From: CAYMLQ01 sp964390795
GTDB taxonomy: Bacteria > Verrucomicrobiota > Kiritimatiellia > RFP12 > UBA1067
Length of the DNA stretch: 52,440 nucleotides
Direction: 5' to 3'
Assembly: GCA_964390795.1 (NCBI GenBank)
Contig: CAYMLQ010000006.1
Span: forward strand, 1 to 52,440
The position numbers and the translations under genes were made by a program. How positions within the stretch are numbered: the stretch's first letter is position 1; the number at the start of each line of letters is the position of its first letter. The notes beneath the pieces were generated by a model. The model did no database searches. It saw nothing but the letters and a program-made list of their open reading frames with translations, and had not been told where the DNA came from. Shown one piece after another: positions 16,466-25,600 of this stretch.

Positions 16466-17389
16466 ATGGGATATTCTGATACCACTATGTGGATCGGTAC
16501 CCGAGAAGTATGGCGAGTGCTGGCCGTAACCGTGTCGCTGGGTTTAGCAGCGTTTTCCGGTGAACCGGCATCGGGACGTTTTCCGGCCCTGCTGTTCACG
16601 TCGGAGTCCGCCAAGCAGATCCAGCGTTACGACGCCTCGGGACGCGTGGTTTGGGAGTATCCCGCCGACACGGCGCGGGACGTTTGGCAGTTGCCCAACG
16701 GCAACGTGCTGTTTCCTTACAGCGTGAGCAATGGCGTCGGCGGCGCGGAGACGGGCGCGATGGAGGTGACGCCGGACAAGCGCGTCGTCTGGCAGTTCAA
16801 GACGTGCGGGCAGGTCTACTCCTGCCAGCGCATGGCAGACGGTAACACGCTGGTCGGCGCGACGCAACAGGGCAAGCTGCTGATCGTGAGCCCGGCCGGT
16901 CAGGTGGTCAAGGCGTTCGCGATCAAGAACGCGGCTGCGGGGCACGGCAGCATGCGCAACGTGCGCGCCTTGGCGGACGGGCATTTTCTGGTGGCCGAGG
17001 AGAGTGCGCGCGCGGCCCGCGAGTATGATGCCGAAGGGACTTTGCTGCGGGAGTTCAAGACGCCTTTCCCGACCTACTCCGCAATCCGTTTGCCGTCGGG
17101 CCATACGGTGACGTGCGGCAAGACGGGCATTCTGGAATTCGATGCGGAGGGCCGGCCGGTTTGGGAGCTCACGAACACGGAGGTGCCGGAGCTGGGCATC
17201 CGCTGGTTCGCGGGTCTCCAGGTGTTGCCGAACGGAAATTTCTTCATCTGCAACGCGGGCGGGCGGGTGCCGTTTGCGGAGATCTCCCGCGAGAAAAAGA
17301 TCGTGTGGCAGTGTGACCCGGCGCAGGCGGCGTCGGCCACGGGCCACGGCATCCAGCGGCTGGACGTGCCGGGAGAGCCGTTGAAGTGA
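16466..17389 (+). CDS. Secreted beta-propeller repeat protein (PQQ/arylsulfotransferase-like)
   Basis: About 307 aa; a start at 16487 (300 aa) is also possible. I prefer 16466 because AAGG lies about 9 bp upstream, but neither site is strong. A hydrophobic signal segment (VWRVLAVTVSLGLAAFS) is followed by six to seven repeats of the type LPNGNVLFxY / DASGRVVWEY / EVTPDKRVVWQFK / EFDAEGRPVWEL / LPNGNFFICN / EISREKKIVWQ. The pattern of 'polymer of GxVVW strands with DGxTLVG' is that of bacterial beta-propellers related to arylsulfotransferase and PQQ-like repeat proteins. No catalytic His of arylsulfotransferases can be identified, so binding rather than catalysis is equally possible. It ends 20 bp before a methyltransferase gene. 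Function unknown. Confidence 0.75.
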   Translation: MGYSDTTMWIGTREVWRVLAVTVSLGLAAFSGEPASGRFPALLFTSESAKQIQRYDASGRVVWEYPADTARDVWQLPNGNVLFPYSVSNGVGGAETGAMEVTPDKRVVWQFKTCGQVYSCQRMADGNTLVGATQQGKLLIVSPAGQVVKAFAIKNAAAGHGSMRNVRALADGHFLVAEESARAAREYDAEGTLLREFKTPFPTYSAIRLPSGHTVTCGKTGILEFDAEGRPVWELTNTEVPELGIRWFAGLQVLPNGNFFICNAGGRVPFAEISREKKIVWQCDPAQAASATGHGIQRLDVPGEPLK

Positions 17390-17409
17390 GTTGTGAAGGG
17401 CGCTGAAAG

Positions 17410-18078
17410 ATGGGCGAAACGCAGACACAAGACGAGAGCGCCCCGCAGACGCGCGGGCGGACGCTGGATCATGCGGCGGCCGTGTATGATCTGCTGGCCC
17501 CGGTGATGACCTTGGGGCAGGAGGGCCGCTACCGCAAGCTGGCGATCCGCCTGTTGGCGCTACAGGGGGGCGAGCGCGTGTTGGACGTGGGTTGTGGAAC
17601 TGGCGTGCTGACACGACAGATCGCGCGGTGTCTGACGGGGGCGGAGGCGTGCGTCGTCGGGCTGGATGCCGCGCCGAAGATGATCCAGGTGGCGCGCCGG
17701 CGGGCGGCGGGCGTGCCGCATGTGCGCTTTGACGTGGGCGTGGCCGAGGCGCTCGCCTATGAGGACGCGTCCTTCGATTGCGCGGTCTCTACGTTCTTTT
17801 TTCATCACATCGACGCGGAGCTGAAGCGCCTCTCGCTGGCGGAGCTGCGCCGGGTGCTCAAGCCGGGCGGCTGCCTGATCATCGTGGATGTGGACGTGCC
17901 CAGCAATTGGTTCGGACGGCTCTGCGCCTGGTCGGGGTACTGGTTGTTCAAACAGGAGGAGATTCTCGAAAACATCCGGGGCGAACTGCGCCGGGCGTTA
18001 GCGGATACTCCTTTCCGGGAAGTGTCGCGCGTGTCGCATTATTCCGGCTATGTGACGGTCTTCAAGGCCGTCAAGTGA
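17410..18078 (+). CDS. Class I SAM-dependent methyltransferase
   Basis: Cytoplasmic methyltransferase of 222 aa with a Rossmann fold. Motif I is VLDVGCGTGVLT (about 57-68), the acidic motif II is GLDAAPKMIQVARRR, motif post-II RFDVGVAEALAYEDASFD, and the post-IV strand RVLKPGGCLIIVDVD. This is the UbiE/COQ5-like Methyltransf_11 type, typical for small molecules such as quinones or lipids, but no substrate can be read. The C-terminal part (FGRLCAWSGYWLFKQEEI...) is amphipathic and may touch membranes or a lipid substrate. It sits 20 bp after the propeller gene and 48 bp before the sensor kinase, perhaps co-transcribed. Proline-free, well-conserved motifs make the family call secure. Confidence 0.88.
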   Translation: MGETQTQDESAPQTRGRTLDHAAAVYDLLAPVMTLGQEGRYRKLAIRLLALQGGERVLDVGCGTGVLTRQIARCLTGAEACVVGLDAAPKMIQVARRRAAGVPHVRFDVGVAEALAYEDASFDCAVSTFFFHHIDAELKRLSLAELRRVLKPGGCLIIVDVDVPSNWFGRLCAWSGYWLFKQEEILENIRGELRRALADTPFREVSRVSHYSGYVTVFKAVK

Positions 18079-18126
18079 GAGCGCCGGGCGTGGAGGGATG
18101 CGGCTGCGGTTGGGAGTTTTCGTCTC

Positions 18127-20967
18127 ATGATTGCGATTGATCTGGTCTATAACCTGGCGTTGCTGGTTGCTCTGAGCGTGCTCTCCGGTTTCATCGGGAG
18201 CCGCTGCCGTCAGCGGCTCGGCGAGCAAGCCATGCAGGGCTTGCTGTTCGGCAGCGTGGCCGTGATCGGCATGCTGCGTCCGCTGGTGTTGGAGCCGGGC
18301 GTGTTCTTTGACGGACGCTCGGTCATGCTCAGCCTGTGCGGGCTGTTTTTCGGCCCGCTGGCGGTGGGGATCGCGGGTGCGATGGCGATGGCCTGCCGCG
18401 TGTGGCAGGGCGGCCCCGGACAGTTCATGGGGCTGCTGGTGATCTGGGCCTCGGGCACGTTGGGTCTGGTTTTCCATTACCGGTCGGCACGGAAGAACAC
18501 GGACATCTCGGCCGGATCGCTGCTGGGCCTCGGGTTTCTGGTTCATGCGGTGATGGTCCTGCTCATGCTCGCGCTGCCGTACGAGATGGCAATCAACGTT
18601 TTGAAGCGGGTCGCGCTGCCCGTGCTGACCGTGTATCCGCTCGCGATGGTGCTGATTGGCAAAGTCTTGTCCGACCGGCGTGCGCGCGGGCGTTTTTTGG
18701 AGGAGCTGCAAGAGAGCCGGGAGGAACTTCGAACCACGCTCTACAGCATCGGCGACGGCATTGTCACGACCGACGGCGAGGGCCGTGTGAGGCAGCTCAA
18801 TCCGGTGGCCGAAAAGTTGTTGGGGTGGACGGAAGCTGAGGCGTGCGGGAGGCGCTATGACGAGGTTTTCCGGATCGTGGACGAGACGACCCGCGCGGTG
18901 GTAGAGAACCCTGTCGAGCGGGTCTTGCGCGAGGGGCGGATTGTCGGACTGACAAACCACACGCTGCTGTTGACGCGTGACGGAAAAGAGTGCCCGATCG
19001 CGGACAGCGGGGCGCCGATCCGAAACAAGGAGGGAGGGCTCACGGGTGTCGTGCTGGTCTTCCGTGACCAGTCCGCCGAGCGTGCCGCGCAGCGGAAGAT
19101 GACGGCGCAGCACGACCATTTGAAGGCGACACAAGAGAGCCTGAAGCGAATCGAATGGATGCTCTCGAAGAAGCCGCCGAAGCCCTCTCAGGAGAAAGGC
19201 GTCGCGGATGGGTATGGGGATCTGACAGGGTTGAATCACGAGGGGCGCATACGGAAAGCGGTCAGCCATGAGATGCTGGCGAGCATTGTCTCCGAGTATC
19301 TGGATTTGCTGGGCACCTCGTCTGCGATTTACGAAGCCAACGGCGATTACGCGTTCGGGCTGTTCGACTCGTGCTGGTGCCGCATGCTGGACCAAGCCAC
19401 GCGGAGGCTGTGTGGCACGGGGGACAACGCGGCCGCGTTGGCCTCCGGCCTCTGGCGGTGCCATGAGTCTTGCTGGACGGGCTGCAGCAAAGAGGCCATT
19501 GCCCGCCGCGCACCGGTGGATGTCGAGTGCCACGGCGGCCTCCGGCTCTATTCGGTGCCGATCTTTCTGCGCGATGAGGTGATCGGTGCGATCAACTTCG
19601 GGTACGGCGACCCGCCGCGTGATCCGGACAAGCTGCGGGCGCTGGCCGACGCCTACCAGCTTGACTATGAGACGCTGCTGCGCGAGGCGCAAGCCTACGA
19701 TTCGCGTCCGCCCTACATCATCGACATGGCGAAGAGCCGTTTGCATGTTTCCGCGTGGCTGATCGGCTCACTTGTGGAAGCCAAGCAGTCGGAAGAGGAG
19801 CGTGTCAGGCTTGAGGATCAGTTCCGCCAGTCGCAGAAACTGGAGGCGATCGGGCGTCTGGCCGGCGGGGTGGCCCACGATTTCAACAATATTTTGCAGG
19901 CGATTATCGGTTACAGCGAGCTGCTGTTGGAGAAGTTGCCGCAGTCGGGTGAGACGCATGAGTTCGCGCGCGAAATCATTGAAGAAGGCAATCGGGCGAC
20001 GAACCTGACCCGGCAATTGCTGGCGTTCGCGCGCAAGCAGTCGATCGACCCGAAGGTGCTGGACTTGAACGAAGCGGTCGCCTTGACGCTGAAGATGCTG
20101 CGGCGGCTCTTGAGTGAAGAGATCGAGTTAAGCTGGAAGCCTGCTGCGGCGCGGTGTCTGGTGAAGATCGATACCAGCCAGCTCGATCAGATCCTGACCA
20201 ATCTCGCGGTGAACGCGCGCGATGCGATTGCTGGCGTGGGTAAGATGATCCTTGAGACCGGCAAGGTTGTTCTGGATGGAGCGTATTGCGCGCTCAATCC
20301 CGGCTTTACGCCTGGCCCGTATGTCGTGCTGACGGCCAGAGATGACGGATGCGGAATGGATCGAGCGACCTTGGACCGGCTGTTCGAGCCGTTTTTCACG
20401 ACGAAGGAACGGGGCCGGGGAACGGGGCTCGGGTTAGCCACCATTTACGGTATCGTCAAGCAAAACCACGGTGTCATTCATGTGCAGAGCATGCCGAACG
20501 AGGGCACGACGTTCACGGTGTTTCTGCCGGAGCACGCTTCTGTCGACGTGCCTGCGGTGGTGCCTCCAGTGCCTGAGCCACAACCTTCGGGGACAGAGAC
20601 CGTGCTGATCGTAGACGATGAGGAATCGCTGCTGCGCTCCGCTCGGCGCATCCTTGAGGGCTTAGGGTACACCGTTCTGGTTGCGGGGGGGCCGGTCGAG
20701 GCGATCCGCCTGGTTCAAGACTATCCGCATGAGATCCACCTGCTGCTGACGGATGTGGTCATGCCTGGCATGAGCGGGCGCGACCTTTGGAGCAAGCTGG
20801 AGGTGCTGCGCCCGACGATGAAGTGTGTCTTCATGTCGGGCTACACGGCAAACATCATCGCTCAACGCAGCGTGCTCGATAAGGGCGTCCGCTTCCTGCA
20901 GAAGCCCTTTTCCAAGACCGCGCTGGCCAACAAGCTTCGCGAGGTGCTCGCCAAGCGAGTCGGCTAA
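18127..20967 (+). CDS. Hybrid sensor histidine kinase (5TM LytS-type, PAS, PocR, REC)
   Basis: Membrane sensor kinase of 946 aa. Residues 1-185 hold five or six hydrophobic segments of the 5TMR-LYT type, including LSLCGLFFGPLAVGIAGAMA. A PAS domain follows (about 195-320; RTTLYSIGDGIVTTDGEG). Residues about 375-555 resemble a PocR ligand domain and are rich in Cys (SCWCRM, LWRCHESCWTGC, ending VIGAINFGYGDPP). Then HisKA with the phospho-His in GGVAHDFNNIL (about 584), HATPase with DDGCGMD and GRGTGLGLATI, and a C-terminal receiver (about 823-940) with LLLTDVVMPG. LytS-type domains can sense cell-envelope state; PocR domains bind small molecules. All catalytic motifs look intact. No separate regulator is adjacent, so output goes through the fused receiver or an unlinked partner. 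Confidence 0.9.
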   Translation: MIAIDLVYNLALLVALSVLSGFIGSRCRQRLGEQAMQGLLFGSVAVIGMLRPLVLEPGVFFDGRSVMLSLCGLFFGPLAVGIAGAMAMACRVWQGGPGQFMGLLVIWASGTLGLVFHYRSARKNTDISAGSLLGLGFLVHAVMVLLMLALPYEMAINVLKRVALPVLTVYPLAMVLIGKVLSDRRARGRFLEELQESREELRTTLYSIGDGIVTTDGEGRVRQLNPVAEKLLGWTEAEACGRRYDEVFRIVDETTRAVVENPVERVLREGRIVGLTNHTLLLTRDGKECPIADSGAPIRNKEGGLTGVVLVFRDQSAERAAQRKMTAQHDHLKATQESLKRIEWMLSKKPPKPSQEKGVADGYGDLTGLNHEGRIRKAVSHEMLASIVSEYLDLLGTSSAIYEANGDYAFGLFDSCWCRMLDQATRRLCGTGDNAAALASGLWRCHESCWTGCSKEAIARRAPVDVECHGGLRLYSVPIFLRDEVIGAINFGYGDPPRDPDKLRALADAYQLDYETLLREAQAYDSRPPYIIDMAKSRLHVSAWLIGSLVEAKQSEEERVRLEDQFRQSQKLEAIGRLAGGVAHDFNNILQAIIGYSELLLEKLPQSGETHEFAREIIEEGNRATNLTRQLLAFARKQSIDPKVLDLNEAVALTLKMLRRLLSEEIELSWKPAAARCLVKIDTSQLDQILTNLAVNARDAIAGVGKMILETGKVVLDGAYCALNPGFTPGPYVVLTARDDGCGMDRATLDRLFEPFFTTKERGRGTGLGLATIYGIVKQNHGVIHVQSMPNEGTTFTVFLPEHASVDVPAVVPPVPEPQPSGTETVLIVDDEESLLRSARRILEGLGYTVLVAGGPVEAIRLVQDYPHEIHLLLTDVVMPGMSGRDLWSKLEVLRPTMKCVFMSGYTANIIAQRSVLDKGVRFLQKPFSKTALANKLREVLAKRVG

Positions 20968-20988
20968 ACCGGGTGCGGCGGGCCTGTT

Positions 20989-22200
20989 TCAGACCGCGTC
21001 GCCGAGGCCCCAGTTCTCGATGACGTAATCCAGGTCTTTGTCCCCGCGGCCGCTCAGGTTCACGAGGATGGATCCGCGTTTCATTTCCTGCGCTTTTTTC
21101 AGGGCGAAGGCGAGCGCGTGGGCGCTTTCGATGGCCGGGATGATGCCTTCGCTGCGGCAGAGCTTGAAGAACGCCTCGCGGCACTGGTCGTCCGAGCAGG
21201 TGGCGTACTGCACGCGACCGATATCCTTGAGATGGCAGTGCTCGGGCCCCACGCCCGGATAGTCGAGCCCGCTGGCGCACGAGTAGACGGGCGCCGGGGT
21301 GCCGTCCTCGTTCTGCAGCAGGTAGCATTTGAAGCCGTGGATGATTCCCTCGTGCCCGTAGGTCATGGTCGCGGCGTGTTCGCCGAGTTTCTCGCCGCGC
21401 CCCAGCGGCTCCACGCCGTAGATGGCGCACGGGTCGTTCAGGAAGGCGGAGAAAAGGCCCATCGCATTGGAGCCGCCGCCGACGCAGGCGCAGACCGCGT
21501 CGGGCAGGTTGCCGGTCATTTCCGCAAACTGCTCGCGGGCCTCGATGCCCACGACTTTCTGGAAGTCGCGAACCATCATGGGGAAGGGGTGGGGGCCGAC
21601 CACAGAGCCGATGCAGTAGATCGCGTTGTCGTAGTCGGCGAGATAGGCCTGGAACGCCGAGTCGACGGCTTCCTTGAGCGTCTTGAGGCCGAAGGAGACC
21701 GGCACCACGGTCGCGCCTAAAAGTTTCATGCGGCTGACGTTGGGGGCTTGCTTGGCGATGTCGACCTCGCCCATGTGGATCTCGCACTGCAGCCCGAAAT
21801 AGGCGGCGGCCGTGGCGAGCGCGACGCCGTGCTGGCCTGCGCCAGTCTCGGCGATCAGCTTTTTCTTGCCCATGTGCTTGGCCAGCAGGCCCTCACCCAT
21901 GCAGTGGTTGATCTTGTGCGCGCCGGTGTGGTTCAGGTCTTCGCGCTTCAGGTAGATGTGCGCCCCGCCGTTCTTCAGCGAGAGGGTCCGCGCGTGATAG
22001 ACCGGCGTGGGGCGGCCCTGGAAATGCTTGCGGATCGAGCGCAGCTCCGCGATAAAGGCCGCGTCGTTCGCGATGCGGTGATAGGCTTCGGTGATCTCGG
22101 CGAACGGTTTCTCCAGCTGGGGCGGCAGAAACTTTCCGCCGTATTTTCCAAAGAAGCCGTTCTCATCGGGACCCGTGCATTGCTTGTTCTGATCGGTCAT
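20989..22200 (-). CDS. trpB: Tryptophan synthase beta chain
   Basis: Condenses indole and serine to tryptophan using PLP. At 403 aa it is full length. The PLP lysine is Lys96 in HTGAHKINH; LKREDLNHTGAHK, ETGAGQHGVA, the phosphate loop VGGGSNAMG, and IESAHALA near the C-terminus are all canonical for the ordinary TrpB (TrpB1) type. No trpA or other trp gene is adjacent, so the pathway is split in this genome or the partner lies elsewhere. The minus-strand gene converges on the sensor kinase with 21 bp between stops and diverges from the small membrane protein gene. The start at 22200 has only a weak GAGGC upstream. Cytosolic; regulation not visible (no leader peptide or T-box recognised). Confidence 0.97.
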   Translation of the reverse strand: MTDQNKQCTGPDENGFFGKYGGKFLPPQLEKPFAEITEAYHRIANDAAFIAELRSIRKHFQGRPTPVYHARTLSLKNGGAHIYLKREDLNHTGAHKINHCMGEGLLAKHMGKKKLIAETGAGQHGVALATAAAYFGLQCEIHMGEVDIAKQAPNVSRMKLLGATVVPVSFGLKTLKEAVDSAFQAYLADYDNAIYCIGSVVGPHPFPMMVRDFQKVVGIEAREQFAEMTGNLPDAVCACVGGGSNAMGLFSAFLNDPCAIYGVEPLGRGEKLGEHAATMTYGHEGIIHGFKCYLLQNEDGTPAPVYSCASGLDYPGVGPEHCHLKDIGRVQYATCSDDQCREAFFKLCRSEGIIPAIESAHALAFALKKAQEMKRGSILVNLSGRGDKDLDYVIENWGLGDAV

Positions 22201-22371
22201 ACTGCCTCGGAAGTGAAGTTCAACTGTGGTTGTTAGGCGCGTACGTTTCTACACGCAGAAACAATATAGACCAAACCGATGTTTTCGGCAAGCGGGAATC
22301 GGTCGCGGTATCAGTTGACTCAGGGCCACACTTCTGCAAAAGTAGGGTGAACAGTGAAAGGAGGTCTCTGT

Positions 22372-22536
22372 ATGAACGACCCGACTCAATTCGTCGCGGG
22401 CTGGGGCACGCTCAGCCTGATCAATGCGGGGCTGGCGCAAAGTAAGGGACGCAGCGGTCTGCTGTGGTGGATACTCTCCTTGTTCCTCGGCCCCATCGCC
22501 ACCTGTCTGATCGTGATCCTCGACCGCGTGCCGTGA
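22372..22536 (+). CDS. 54-residue membrane protein
   Basis: Small protein with a very strong Shine-Dalgarno AAAGGAGG ending 8 bp before the ATG at 22372, which settles the start. Residues about 30-51 form one transmembrane helix (GLLWWILSLFLGPIATCLIV), preceded by QSKGRS and followed by a short tail. The sequence LLWWILSLFLGPIAT resembles small hydrophobic proteins found next to many genes in bacteria, without known function. A divergent gap of 171 bp separates it from trpB, with no clear operator. It lies 82 bp before the GH2-like gene. Conserved family not recognised. Confidence 0.65.
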   Translation: MNDPTQFVAGWGTLSLINAGLAQSKGRSGLLWWILSLFLGPIATCLIVILDRVP

Positions 22537-22618
22537 AGGGTGAAACGGGCTACCTGTAACTTCAACTTCTTTAACCGCGAATCTCGCTAATCCGGCGAAT
22601 AGTGGAAGACCTTCCATC

Positions 22619-25600
22619 ATGAAACGGACTTCAATGCTTTTTGTTGGGATGTGCGCGCTGGCTCTGACAGCCGGGGCGCAACTGGGAACGGAACTGATCG
22701 CCAACGGGGATTTGTCAAACCTCGACGGCAAAGGCTGGCCGGTCGGTTGGCCGGCCGGCAAGAGCGCGCGCATCGAGAAGGACGCGGCGGGTCACCGGCT
22801 GGTGCTCGAAGGCGCGGGCGCCGGGGTCAACTTCAAAATTCCGCTGAGGCCGGAGTACGGGCTGCTCAAGCTCTCGATGAAGATGAAGGTGACTGGCGTC
22901 GCGCTGGGCAAGGAGGGCTATCAGACGGGGCGGCTCACGATGGCCTATTACAATGCCGCAGGCGTGCGCGTGGGCGAGTGGCCCAATGTCTTCGGCATGA
23001 CCGGCACTACGGAGTGGACCGATTGCGAACGCGTGTATCCGGTGCCGCCCGAGGCGGTCGCGCTGCACCTGAGCCCGTGCAACCTCGGCGTGTCGGGCAC
23101 GGTCGAGTTTCAGGCGCTCTCGCTGACCGTCAGCCGCGTCCGCGCCCTGGTCAAGGCCGACGCTCCGCTGCCGCCGGGCGCGGGTAAAGACCCCTGGGGC
23201 CTGGGCGACGCGTGGCGCCAGACCACGCCCACGCGTGAGAAGGTCTGCCTCAACGGCCTGTGGGGCTTCCGCCCGATGCAGAAGGACGAGGAGGCGGCGG
23301 GCGTGCCCGCGGCGGGCGACTGCTGGGGCTGGTTCAAGATTCCGGGCATCTGGCCCAGCGGCACGTGGGAGTTCGAGGACGGCGCGCAGCGGGTGTGGCT
23401 CGCGCCCTGGCTGGAGGAGCGCGGCGGCGCGAGCGCGTTCGAGCAGGCTTGGTACAAGCGGCGCTTCGCGGTGCCGCAGGCGTGGCAGGGGCGGCGCGTC
23501 GCACTTGAGTTCACCATGCTGCAGACGCACGTGCGGGCCTTTGTGGACGGCGTGGCGTGCGGCGAGCTGTGGTATCCGGGCGGGGAGCTGGAGCTGACCG
23601 GCAAGCTGACGCCGGGCGCCGAGCAGGAGCTGGCGCTGCTGGTGACCGCGCGCCCGCTGACCGCCGAGCGCAACGCCTTCATGGCGCCGGATCGGATCAT
23701 TACCGACAAGGCGAGCGTCAAGCTCAAGGGCATCACCGGCGACCTCTACCTGTGCGCCATGCCTGCGGCGGCCCGGCTGGAGGACGCGCAGGTCATCACC
23801 TCGGTCCGCGAGAAGACGGTGACCTTTGCGGTCGAAACCGCAGGCCTGGGCAAGGGGCCGTACCGCCTGCGGGCGGAGGTGACGGGGTGCGGCGAGGCGA
23901 AGCGGGTGTTCGCTTCTGAGGCGCTGACGCCGGACGCGGCGGGCCTGCTGAGTTTCACCGCGTCTTGGGCGGACGCGAAACGGTGGGACACAGACGCTCC
24001 TCAGAACCGCTACGCGGCGAGCCTGACCTTGAAGGCTGACACGGGCGAGACGCTCGATACGCTGACGCCCGTGGCGTTCGGGTTCCGCGAGATCCGCATC
24101 GCGGGCCGCGACTTCCTGTTGAACGGCACGCCGGTACACCTGCGCGCGCTGCACAACACCTCGGCCAACGGCGGAGCGGACAAGGCCTCCGCCGCGGCGG
24201 CGGGCGAGCTTTGCCGCCGCCTGTTCGAATATGGTTTCAACGCGATCATCGGCGGCAATTATGACTTCACGCCCGGCTCGGTGGGCTATTTGGACGGGCT
24301 GCTGGAGGCGTGCGACGAGACGGGCATGCTGCTGGCCTTCTCGCTGCCCCACATGAAGGATTTCGGCAACAAGCTGCACGACCCCGCGATGGCCGAGCGC
24401 TACCGGGCGCAGACCGCGTGGCTGATCCGCCGGGCGCGCAACCACCCGTCGGTAATCTTCTACGCGATGAACCACAATGCCACAGGGTATTACGGGGACC
24501 AGAACCCGCTGAAGATCGACGGCGTGTACGAGATCCCGGAGGTCGAGAAATCAAAGAACGCCTGGTGGGAGCGCAACCGCAAGCAGGCGCGCATCACCGA
24601 CGCCATCGCCAAAGCGCTCGACCCCACGCGGCCGGTGTACCACCACCAGTCCGGCAACCTGGGCGACATGCACACGGTGAACTGCTACCTCAACTGGGCG
24701 CCGGTCCAGGAGCGCAGCGACTGGACGGAGCACTGGGCCACGCAGGGCGTCAAGCCGCTCTTTTTCGTGGAGTGGGGGCTGCCGCACATCTCGAGCTGGT
24801 CGAGCTATCGCGGGCCGCAGTTCATCTGGCGCTGCGAGGCGTTCCAGAGCCTGTGGGCCGCGGAGTTCGCGGCGCAGTTCTGGGGCGACAGGGCCTACCG
24901 CGACGACGCGGCCGCGGTCAAGGCGCTGGATCACGAGGAGGCGCTGTGGGCCAAGGGCAAGCCGTTCGCGTGGAGTACGCTGAATCAGCCGCTGCGCGCG
25001 CTGGAGCAGAACTACCTGGAGGTGCAGGCGCTGTTCGCGGGCGACAACTGGCGCTCGCACCGCGCGTGGGGCGTGTCGGCCATGCTGCCGTGGGACCAGG
25101 GCGATTTCTGGACGCGCGTGGCGGAAACGCCGACGGCGGAGCTGAAGGGCAGCCTCGAGAACCTCAAGCGCCCGGGCGTCGCGATTGACCGCAGCCTGCC
25201 CGGCAAGCAATTCATCGACGACCTGGGCGCGCCGGAGGCGTATCTGCCCACTGCGATGGGGCGGGCGCTGCTGCGCTGGAACAGGCCCGACTGCGCGTTT
25301 ATCGGCGGTCCGGCCGAGGCGTTCACAGCCAAGGACCATCTGTTCGCGCCGGGCGAAGCGGTCAAGAAGAGCCTGGTGGTCCTCAACGACCGCCGGCGCG
25401 CTCAGCGGGTGAAATGGACGTGGCGGCTGTGGCAGGGGAGCGACAAGCACACACCCTGCGGAAATGGAACAGGCGAGGGGGGGACTCGAACGCTCAACGC
25501 TCAACGTTCAACGCTCAACGCTCAAGTTATTGGTAAGCTGCTGGAGGAGACGGGGCAGGCGGAGGTGGCGGCAGGCGGCAAGGCGGTCGTGCCGGTGGCG

